NCBI RefSeq assembly: GCF_004138485.1
Contig: NZ_RYEV01000004.1
Span: 1-64,000, forward strand
Direction of reading: 5' to 3'
DNA: 64,000 nt
From: Peristeroidobacter soli
Lineage (GTDB): Bacteria; Pseudomonadota; Gammaproteobacteria; Steroidobacterales; Steroidobacteraceae
Shown here in pieces: positions 45,011 to 52,598 of this stretch. The notes under the pieces are model-generated. The model saw only the letters and a list, made by a program, of their open reading frames with translations. It searched no databases and had not been told where the DNA came from. The first letter of the stretch is position 1. Each line of letters starts with the position of its first letter. A program made the position numbers and the translations under genes.

Positions 45011-46846
45011 ATGAACATCCTGGGCCTGTCCGCCTATTACCACGACTCCGCGGCCTGCTTACTGCGGGATGGCGAGATCATCGCAGCGGCCCAGGAGGAG
45101 CGATTCACTCGTAAGAAACACGACGCCCGTTTTCCAGCGAACGCCATTCACTATTGTCTGCAAGCCGGCAGAATCGATGCAACCGAAATTCACCATATCG
45201 TCTTCTACGACAAACCATTCGTCAAATTCGAGCGACTGTTGGAGACCTACCTAGCTTTCGCGCCGCGCGGCTTCGTGAGCTTCTCGAAGTCGATGCCTGT
45301 GTGGCTGAAGGATAAACTCTTCCAAAAAGCTACGATCGCTTCGGAATTGAAAGCCGCCCTGTGCCAGGAGGTGGACTGGAGCGCAAGGCTGCTCTTTTCA
45401 GAGCACCACCTGAGTCACGCCGCGTCCGCCTTCTACGCCTCACCCTTCGAGGATGCTGCAGTATTGACCATGGACGGCGTGGGAGAGTGGACAACAACGT
45501 CAGTCGCGATTGGTACCGGCAGTGACTTATCACTGCTGAAAGAAATCCATTTTCCACACTCATTGGGTTTGCTCTACTCCGCCTTTACCTACTATACCGG
45601 TTTCAAGGTCAACTCAGGCGAGTACAAACTCATGGGGCTTGCGCCTTACGGGGAGCCCAGGTATGTCGGGCTAATCCGGGATCATCTCATCGACATCAAG
45701 GACGACGGAAGTTTCCACCTCAATCTCGAGTACTTCGACTACTGCACGGGTCTCACGATGACGAACGGAAGCTTCGATGCTCTGTTCAAAGGGCAAGCGA
45801 GACGACCGGAGGGGCGGCTAACCCAGCGCGAGATGGATTTGGCAGCCTCCATCCAAGTAGTCACGGAGGAGGTAGTTCTGAAGCTCGCGAAGAGCATTCG
45901 CGATACGACGGGCCAATCGAACCTATGTTTGGCCGGTGGCGTCGCACTCAATTGCGTCGCGAACGGGAAGCTCCTTCGGAGCCGAATTTTCGACCAGATC
46001 TGGATCCAGCCGGCCGCGGGAGACGCTGGCGGCGCCTTAGGCGCTGCCCTCTCAGCACATCACTTGATGCTCAAGAAGCGGCGCAAGCCGAGCAACAAGG
46101 ATCACATGCAGGGCGCCTACCTAGGACCTGAGTTCTCGCAGCAAGAAATAGAAGCTCGGCTCTCAAGGATCGGTGCGCGGTTCTCTTCTCTTAGCGAAGC
46201 GGCGCTGATCGAGGAGGTCGTCCGCTCACTGATTGAAGGCAAGGCGGTCGGCTGGCACCAGGGGCGGATGGAGTTTGGACCCAGGGCGCTGGGCGCACGC
46301 TCCATCATCGCCGACGCTCGCTCACCGACGGTGCAGAAGACTCTCAATCTGAAGGTCAAGTTCAGGGAGTCCTTTCGTCCTTTCGCACCGAGCGTGCTGC
46401 GCGAAGATGTCTCGGAATGGTTCGATCTAGATTCCGACAGCCCATACATGCTCCTCGTAGCAAACGTCCGTGCGGACAAGCAGATGGCAATGACCTTGGA
46501 GCAGAGACAGATGTTCGGAATCGACAAACTCAATGTTCAGCGCTCTGCGGTACCCGCCATCACGCACGTGGATTACTCTGCACGAGTGCAGACCGTGCAT
46601 CGAGACACCAATCCGAAATATCACCGATTGATCTCCCGCTTCAAGGAACTGACGGGTTGTCCGGTCATCGTAAACACGTCGTTCAACGTGCGCGGTGAAC
46701 CCGTGGTGTGCACCCCGGAAGATGCATTTCGCTGCTTCATGGGGACTGGCATCGAAGTCCTGGCAATCGGAGACTGCTTTCTGTCAAAGCAGCGCCAAGA
46801 TCCAACACTGGCGACCGACTACACAAATGCCTATGAGCTTGATTGA
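45011..46846 (+). CDS. Carbamoyltransferase (NodU/CmcH family)
   Basis: A carbamoyltransferase of 611 residues, which makes carbamoyl-adenylate from carbamoyl phosphate and ATP and places it on a hydroxyl or amine of a sugar or natural product. The N-terminal fold opens with MNILGLSAYYHDSAACLL, the family's signature with the conserved His. SEHHLSHAASAFY is the second His block, and VLTMDGVGEW holds an active-site Asp. The C-terminal half begins at about residue 300 with LCLAGGVALNCVANGKLL and includes GRMEFGPRALGARSI and VIVNTSFNVRGEPVV. Length is normal. Its operon partners are the SxtJ-like and 50-residue proteins. In polysaccharide clusters such enzymes decorate exported glycan, so the acceptor here may be a surface glycan. 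Confidence 0.92.
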   Translation: MNILGLSAYYHDSAACLLRDGEIIAAAQEERFTRKKHDARFPANAIHYCLQAGRIDATEIHHIVFYDKPFVKFERLLETYLAFAPRGFVSFSKSMPVWLKDKLFQKATIASELKAALCQEVDWSARLLFSEHHLSHAASAFYASPFEDAAVLTMDGVGEWTTTSVAIGTGSDLSLLKEIHFPHSLGLLYSAFTYYTGFKVNSGEYKLMGLAPYGEPRYVGLIRDHLIDIKDDGSFHLNLEYFDYCTGLTMTNGSFDALFKGQARRPEGRLTQREMDLAASIQVVTEEVVLKLAKSIRDTTGQSNLCLAGGVALNCVANGKLLRSRIFDQIWIQPAAGDAGGALGAALSAHHLMLKKRRKPSNKDHMQGAYLGPEFSQQEIEARLSRIGARFSSLSEAALIEEVVRSLIEGKAVGWHQGRMEFGPRALGARSIIADARSPTVQKTLNLKVKFRESFRPFAPSVLREDVSEWFDLDSDSPYMLLVANVRADKQMAMTLEQRQMFGIDKLNVQRSAVPAITHVDYSARVQTVHRDTNPKYHRLISRFKELTGCPVIVNTSFNVRGEPVVCTPEDAFRCFMGTGIEVLAIGDCFLSKQRQDPTLATDYTNAYELD

Positions 46847-47588
46847 GCGGCTTGGATGTCCTGGACCCAAGACTTCCAATCTCACGCACCGGACCATTCC
46901 GAGGTAACGAGGCGTCAGCGGATACTGGGTGCGAACGCATCTGCAAACGACTGCATCGCATAGTTCGCCTCTGGCAAATATCGCCACCCGCTCGCCGACT
47001 TTAGACAAGGAAAATCGCAGAAGCGGCAACCTATCGATTGTGGAATCTATAGTACGAGGCAGGGGAACCTGAATCCCGATCGACAGCACCAACGGCAACG
47101 CCACCTCCTGTTGGTTCGCGCGGACGCGCATTCTATGATTCAACGATTCTTGCTCATACTGATGCCAGATGCATGAGTGCCAGTGGCGGCTCCCATACTC
47201 GGCTTGCCGTCAGGTCCTCGCTCGCTATCGCGGCGCATCCACTCACCTATCACGTAGCAGGCGTGCTCAAACATCCGAAGCCGATGACGATGTACCGTAC
47301 GCTCGTCCTTCGGCGTGCAGGGGGTCGTATGATCCCGTTCGCCACGCGTGGCGTGAAGCGCGATGATCGATGTTGCCCAAGGCGATCAGCGAGCTGTGCC
47401 TGCAACTCGGTGAATCCCACGTCATGGCCTGAATGTCAGAGGAGGCTTCGGTGCGCGAACGAGGCTTGCTCGGCTACCCAGTAAATGTGGCGATCATTGA
47501 GATCTGCCTATACGACGTGCGCCCGACCGGAATTGACATTGAAACGTGTCGTGCCGTATTTGAAGCATCTTCATCCCGCGAGGGTCGA
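46847..47588. other. 742-bp gap, no gene recognised
   Basis: Between the carbamoyltransferase and HlyD-type genes, both plus-strand. Open frames here have no family features. The frame of the HlyD-type gene extends upstream to 47433 but the extension does not look like a family N-terminus. Confidence 0.4.
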
Positions 47589-48857
47589 ATGGATTCATCT
47601 AAGGGTTTCCTTCGTTTTCTCTCTCCACCGTGCTTTCTCGCAACGTGCCTGAGCGCCTTCTTGGCCCTCGTGATCGTCGCACTAGCCCTGCCCACAACCC
47701 TTGATAAAATCACCTCGTCACCCTTTCCGGTCCGCATCGACGAGCTTAGATTCGGGATCGTCCACCGAAGCAACTTCATCGATCTCATCCCGTTTCGCGC
47801 CAAAGTAGCTCCCCGTGAGACTCTCTACATCGATGCAGTCGACGGCGGTCGGGTCGATCGGGTATTAGTAGAGCCAGGCGATCTCGTGCAGAAAGGACAA
47901 GCTCTAATCGAGTTGAGTAACACGACCTTGGCCCTTCAGGTAATCCAGCAGGAGTCGCAGCTCAATCAAGCGATCTCCCAGCTTCAGCAGAATGAGATTG
48001 CGCTCGAGCAAAACCGGCTCTCCAACGAACGGGCGCTCGCCGACATTGACTACCAGATCGTGCGCTTGCAACGTTCGGCGGCGCGCCATGACGTCCTCGC
48101 CGCAAGTGGTGCAGATTCGCTGGAGCAACGTGATCTGATCGCAGACGAGCTCAGTTACTACCGACAGCTAAGATCCATCCAGACCGAAAGCGGCCGACGG
48201 CAAGCTGAACTTTGCTCGCGTCTGCTGCCCGACATTCAACAGCTGCTGGTGCTCTTGCGGCACAATCTCGGCATCGTTCACGACAAGCTTGATGGTCTAG
48301 TCATAAGGCCCCCCGTCGGAGGAAGGGTATCGGTCATAGACCTGAAAGTCGGTGAAAACCGTAGCCCCGGGCAACGTCTCGCAGAACTAACGCCGGACCG
48401 CGGCATGAGATTGTCCGCGAGCATCGCGGAGATTTTTCTTGGGCGCGTGCACCCCCATCAATCGGGCACAGTCAGCGTTGCGGAAAGCGACACCCGAGTT
48501 ATCGTACGGCGCGTGTCTCCAAAGATAAGGGATGGAGTTGTCGACATCGAATTGGATTTCGACGGTGGTACCCCGCCTGGATTGGTCTCGGGAGCCACGC
48601 TAACCGGTCATCTCGCCTCCGAAGGCAATGCACCCACGATGATAGTGCCTACCGAGCCGTTTCTAGAGCGCACAGGTGGACGCTGGGTGTTCGTAGTCGC
48701 AGATGACAACAGATCTGCGCACCGGCGAGCCATTCAGATAGGTCGTCACAGCCCTCAGCAGATCGAAATACTCAGCGGCCTCTCTCTAGGGGAGAAAGTC
48801 ATCACATCAGACTATGCTGGAATCATCGACGAAGATCACCTCCTTTTCGTCGACTGA
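47589..48857 (+). CDS. HlyD/RND-type periplasmic adaptor, orphan
   Basis: A membrane-fusion (periplasmic adaptor) protein of 422 residues, which normally links an inner-membrane ABC or RND transporter to an outer-membrane channel. It has an N-terminal membrane anchor (FLATCLSAFLALVIVALAL, residues about 16-34). The biotinyl-lipoyl half GGRVDRVLVEPGDLVQKGQAL follows, then a long coiled-coil hairpin (about 120-200, Gln- and Leu-rich) and the second lipoyl half DGLVIRPPVGGRVSVIDLKVGE. Beta-barrel and membrane-proximal domains lie to the end. The start at the ATG 47589 is preferred. No transporter or outer-membrane partner gene adjoins; instead the DUF262 gene overlaps its 3' end on the other strand, as if the locus were cut there. 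Confidence 0.85.
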   Translation: MDSSKGFLRFLSPPCFLATCLSAFLALVIVALALPTTLDKITSSPFPVRIDELRFGIVHRSNFIDLIPFRAKVAPRETLYIDAVDGGRVDRVLVEPGDLVQKGQALIELSNTTLALQVIQQESQLNQAISQLQQNEIALEQNRLSNERALADIDYQIVRLQRSAARHDVLAASGADSLEQRDLIADELSYYRQLRSIQTESGRRQAELCSRLLPDIQQLLVLLRHNLGIVHDKLDGLVIRPPVGGRVSVIDLKVGENRSPGQRLAELTPDRGMRLSASIAEIFLGRVHPHQSGTVSVAESDTRVIVRRVSPKIRDGVVDIELDFDGGTPPGLVSGATLTGHLASEGNAPTMIVPTEPFLERTGGRWVFVVADDNRSAHRRAIQIGRHSPQQIEILSGLSLGEKVITSDYAGIIDEDHLLFVD

Positions 48858-50118
48858 GATCCGCCTCTCGTTCGATCTCGGCAGTCAGCTTAGCGAACCG
48901 CTCGATCCGCTCGTTGACCCCTGACTTTCTTATCAGCATGGCGTAGGCCAGACGCTCGAGATCCTTGAAGAAGCCCAGCACGCGCGCAGACTCCTGGCGA
49001 TGACGGGCCATGAACGCGAGCGCCGGGGGCATCCAATCAGTGAATTCGAGCCGATTCAACCATTCTAGGTGCGAATTGATGGCTTCCGCGTGGCTCGCGC
49101 TCTCATACGAGGCTCCCAGGATCTCGGCATAGGCTCGCGCCATCGGCTTTAGTACTTTATCCAGAAACACCGTCGGCTGCTTCAGCTCCGGCACATGCTC
49201 TCTTATTTCTCTCAGGAGCGTACCTTTCGGCTTGGCCTTGCGATAGACCATCCGGATGTGACTGAACAGGTCCGTGAATGCGTCGCGCCCCAAGTCTTCC
49301 TCGAAATCTTCCCACCTGCGGGTATAGGCGTCGCGCTGGACGACATCGACAGCGCCGACAATCTCGGACTTCAAAATGTCAGTTGCCGACAAATCCAGGC
49401 CCCGGCTATTGAGCACAGAGAAAATTCGATATGCAGAGTCGAGACCCGGCGTCGATACCACGACGAGATAGCAGCGGCGTACGATGAACTGGGCCAATCG
49501 CAAGAGCTTCTGTTCCGGAAGCTTGCATAACTGCTCGGCGAACATGCGAGCGTTGGTACGCAGGTGATGATGTGACTCAGGTAGCTCTTCTGTGAGCTTC
49601 AAGAGCTCTGCCATGCCGTTCTCTCTCTGAACGTACGTCTGAAATAACTCACGATCGCGCTCGCGCAGAGACAGGCGAAATTGGTCGGCGGTCCCGAGAA
49701 TCTCACTTCCCTTCTGATAGATCAGCCGCGTCAGTTCCGACGCATTATCCTCCGTCATCTGCTTGCGGATCGCCGACCGCAGCAGCGTAATCGTCGTCAA
49801 CCGCTGCTGACCATCTAAGACATCCGCCTCAGGGTTCGCTTCCTGCTTGATCAGCACGATACTGCCTAGAAAGTAGGGCAGCATATCCTCTACCCCAACG
49901 GGTTCCGGCTGCATGAACCCGAGCAGATCGTCGAATAGTTCACGAGCTTGCTCCGTGGTCCAGGCGTAAGGACGCTGATAGCCAGGTATTCGGAACACAC
50001 AATCGTCACTGAAGACTCTGGCGATCGGCTGTTCATGAGCAACTATCGTTCTTGTAATCTGCTCGCCCCTCGATAAATCTGTACTGCATCGAATGCGTGG
50101 CGAGCTCAGCAAACTCAT
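48823..50118 (-). CDS. DUF262 (GmrS-like) protein, C-terminally truncated
   Basis: A ParB-like DUF262 protein, a family tied to phage defence (GmrSD type IV restriction). The 431-residue product from the ATG at 50118 carries VFRIPGYQRPYAW at 42-54 and the hallmark DGQQRLTT at 102-109. The helical FSVLNSRGLDLSATDILKS segment is typical of the family. Full GmrSD-like proteins add a C-terminal DUF1524 HNH-type nuclease domain. Here the family-like sequence stops within ~20 residues of the HlyD-type gene end and the frame runs out in that gene's tail, so the nuclease half seems to be missing. The two genes overlap tail to tail by 35 bases. It follows the DUF6615-like gene by 218 bp. Confidence 0.85.
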   Translation of the reverse strand: MSLLSSPRIRCSTDLSRGEQITRTIVAHEQPIARVFSDDCVFRIPGYQRPYAWTTEQARELFDDLLGFMQPEPVGVEDMLPYFLGSIVLIKQEANPEADVLDGQQRLTTITLLRSAIRKQMTEDNASELTRLIYQKGSEILGTADQFRLSLRERDRELFQTYVQRENGMAELLKLTEELPESHHHLRTNARMFAEQLCKLPEQKLLRLAQFIVRRCYLVVVSTPGLDSAYRIFSVLNSRGLDLSATDILKSEIVGAVDVVQRDAYTRRWEDFEEDLGRDAFTDLFSHIRMVYRKAKPKGTLLREIREHVPELKQPTVFLDKVLKPMARAYAEILGASYESASHAEAINSHLEWLNRLEFTDWMPPALAFMARHRQESARVLGFFKDLERLAYAMLIRKSGVNERIERFAKLTAEIEREADLSRRKGGDLRR

Positions 50119-50336
50119 CGCATCAGAGCGACGCTGTACGGCACGATAGCGACAGCCCGTCGTGTCCGTTCGAGCCTGCCGCAAGCGCAAGGCGTACTGC
50201 AACGCCCCATCACCTCCGCGCCAGCGGCCGATCGGTGGGTGTCGCTCACCCCTCGCTACTACGCACAACTCGCATCGCACCCGCACTCACGTGGCGCCTC
50301 ACGCGAAGCCGCGTCGCAAGTCACCCTCATCACTCG

Positions 50337-51176
50337 TCAGCCGAGCCGCAGGCGAGGTGGGAGTTCCCTCCGATCGTCGGGTCCATCGCCCCACAGTGGC
50401 GCCTCGCCCGTATCCACCACGACGCGCCACCGGGGATAGAAGGATTCGTCCTCCCGGGAATATGGCTGCTGCTCATCGCGACCACTCCGCTCTGCCATCT
50501 CGATGCCGGGCGCCAGGTCGGCCGTGGCGCGCAACGCCTCCGGCAGCCGGTCATGATAGAACGACTCACGCGTCGGCCAACGAAATGGCGCATACGCGCT
50601 CGCGTGCTGGCCATGCAATGGCGGACACGTGATGAGACAGCGCCAAGGAATGGCTTCCGGCTGCATGTGCAGCCACCCAAAGTGGCGGCAGCCACGCATC
50701 CGTATCGCATCTTCGACGACGCCGACCGGCACCACCATGCATCCGAGCTGCGTGGCGTCTTTATCGCGCTTGCAATTGAACGTCAGGACGTGCGGGGCAA
50801 AGTTGTAGAAACAGTAGATCGGTGCCGCTCGCACCGTTGCCGCATAGTCCTTCAGGACATCGATCTGATCTCGCCCGCGAACCACGTGCTTGAGCTTCTC
50901 GTAGCGCCAGCCGTTGAAACTGACCTTCTTTGCTTGCACGGCATATCGATACCATCCCTTGTGATCACTGCCCGTCCACATTTCGAAGTCACACCCCTTG
51001 TGTGCTTCATCGGCCCGGGCATCCTCGACCACCACGCTGCCAGGCAGTGAGGCGATCGCGTTCAAGTTGATGGAGGTGATCGCATCCTCACCAAAGGAAA
51101 TGCGATTGCGGTTGGCACGCAGAATCGTGCGCCACGTGGTGCTCGCCAGGAGTTCGAACAGTTCGTCGGCTCGCAT
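50337..51176 (-). CDS. DUF6615-like predicted PD-(D/E)xK nuclease
   Basis: A 279-residue protein that resembles DUF6615, a family seen in defence contexts. The ATG at 51176 has GGAGG eight bases upstream; upstream starts are less likely. The N-terminal part has RISFGEDAITSINLNAIASL. This is followed by a candidate nuclease core: Asp63 in KGCDFEMW and the QAK at 81-83 in YRYAVQAKKV, as in many PD-(D/E)xK enzymes where Glu is swapped for Gln. A later segment, VLTFNCKRDKDATQLGC, is unassigned. It lies 108 bp after McrC on the same strand and before the DUF262 gene, so it could be a component of the same operon. The family assignment is from pattern memory and is moderate in strength. Confidence 0.65.
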   Translation of the reverse strand: MRADELFELLASTTWRTILRANRNRISFGEDAITSINLNAIASLPGSVVVEDARADEAHKGCDFEMWTGSDHKGWYRYAVQAKKVSFNGWRYEKLKHVVRGRDQIDVLKDYAATVRAAPIYCFYNFAPHVLTFNCKRDKDATQLGCMVVPVGVVEDAIRMRGCRHFGWLHMQPEAIPWRCLITCPPLHGQHASAYAPFRWPTRESFYHDRLPEALRATADLAPGIEMAERSGRDEQQPYSREDESFYPRWRVVVDTGEAPLWGDGPDDRRELPPRLRLG

Positions 51177-51284
51177 CGATTGCGCCTCCTCCATCTTCGA
51201 TCGCGCCGAGATGCTGGCGCGGGTCTCACCGTTCCTTTGCACGACACGCAACCGGTGGCGTCTCAGGAGTCTTGCGACTCGAGT

Positions 51285-52598
51285 CTACGACGCGCAGCTC
51301 GCCGGCGTGCTCACGCCGAGCACGTCATCGACCAATCTGCGCAAGTCCGCCACGACGCGCCCTGCGCTACCTGAGACATCGATCGTCGCCATCGACAACA
51401 CCTCGTTGCCGCCTGCGATTCGATGATGCGCAGTCACCTGCCGATCGGCCAGTCCGGCATGGTGCGGATACAACAGCAACAACTTTTCGCATCGATAGAT
51501 TCGAGCGTATCCCATCATCTGATAGACATCGGCTTGACTCACGCCGCGCTTCGGATCTTCCGCGAGATGACTCAGGCGCTTCCACTTGGTATCGATCACC
51601 AGCTCGCAGCGTCCTCGATGCATGATGAGAATGTCCGGCTTCGTCATGAACAGCGACTGACCGTCGGAGACGCGTTCCAAACAATGGAGCCGACCGCCTT
51701 GCACGTGTACCGTGCGATCGGTGCCCGACAGCGCCCGCCCCAAGAGGCGGGCGATGTATCGCTCGAAGAGCGTGTTCATCTCGAACGACAGAGAGATCCC
51801 GGGGGCCGCACCGAGCGAGGTGTTCTGAAATCGCTCGCCGAGCAGCAGCTTCGCGAGCCTCGAGAGCTCCTTCCAGCGCAGGTTGGTGCGATCGATCACC
51901 ACCTCATCCCACCGCAACGCGCTCACCGGCACCTCAGCGATGTCCGCATAGACGAAGTCGATCTCACGCAGCCGACGTTGCGTCTCACTCACGTGAGAAA
52001 GAGGCAGCAGACGCCGCACGGCCGCCTTCATGATCCGATTCAATGCTATATCGGGGCTCAGCACGTCATATCGACAGGCGAGCCGGTGGGGACTCGCGGC
52101 CAGCGTAGTGAACTGACGGGCGACGTTCATCCGTCCCTGGAGCGCGGGCAGATCCTCCTGCATGCCAACGTAGCGTCGCGTGATGCCCTCGCGCAGCGCA
52201 TCGGCGAGCTTGCGCGCAAACAGGCCGATCAGAACCTCGAGGGGGTTGTCTCGCTGCCAGCCCAGCGCCGTCATCGCCCCCGCATCGACGGGGAGGTTCC
52301 AGGCGACCGCCAACATGTGCACCAACTGTCGGCGAATCCGCCCCGCCTCCTCCCCTGGGCCGCCAACATCGATCTTCGGTAGGATTTCGAGCGCACAGCC
52401 GGGCGCGGCAATGACACCGACGACCTGCGCGGCGCGCGCTTCCGTGCGTCCGAGCGTCAGTACCCGCGCGCCCTCTTCCCCGCCGAACCCGGATCGGCGC
52501 GCCACCGCGCCGAGACGATCCGCCGCCCACACGGGCAGGCACGCCTCGTCCTCTCCGTAGCGAATGGATTGCCACTCGAGGATCGTGCGTCGGATCAT
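51285..52598 (-). CDS. mcrC: McrC, nuclease subunit of McrBC-type restriction system
   Basis: The endonuclease partner of the McrBC system, which cuts DNA carrying modified cytosines when driven by the McrB GTPase. The 437-residue product has the N-terminal fold with LEILPKIDVG, the middle segment DLPALQGRMNV and the nuclease core: Asp322 in FMTKPDILI and the Asp-x-Lys in ELVIDTKWK at 333-340, a PD-(D/E)xK site. The QADVYQMMGYARIY segment after it is the last family motif. The start ATG overlaps the McrB stop (ATGA), a sign of translational coupling. Modified-base specificity lies in the McrB N-terminus, not here. Confidence 0.93.
   Translation of the reverse strand: MIRRTILEWQSIRYGEDEACLPVWAADRLGAVARRSGFGGEEGARVLTLGRTEARAAQVVGVIAAPGCALEILPKIDVGGPGEEAGRIRRQLVHMLAVAWNLPVDAGAMTALGWQRDNPLEVLIGLFARKLADALREGITRRYVGMQEDLPALQGRMNVARQFTTLAASPHRLACRYDVLSPDIALNRIMKAAVRRLLPLSHVSETQRRLREIDFVYADIAEVPVSALRWDEVVIDRTNLRWKELSRLAKLLLGERFQNTSLGAAPGISLSFEMNTLFERYIARLLGRALSGTDRTVHVQGGRLHCLERVSDGQSLFMTKPDILIMHRGRCELVIDTKWKRLSHLAEDPKRGVSQADVYQMMGYARIYRCEKLLLLYPHHAGLADRQVTAHHRIAGGNEVLSMATIDVSGSAGRVVADLRRLVDDVLGVSTPASCAS

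Noticed and set aside
47433-47588. An upstream extension of the HlyD-type gene to 47433
   Set aside because: The extra 52 residues do not look like an adaptor N-terminus; the membrane anchor begins just after the ATG at 47589.
51423-52382. A 319-codon plus-strand frame opposite mcrC
   Set aside because: mcrC motifs are unmistakable on the other strand; the plus-strand frame is a GC-driven shadow.
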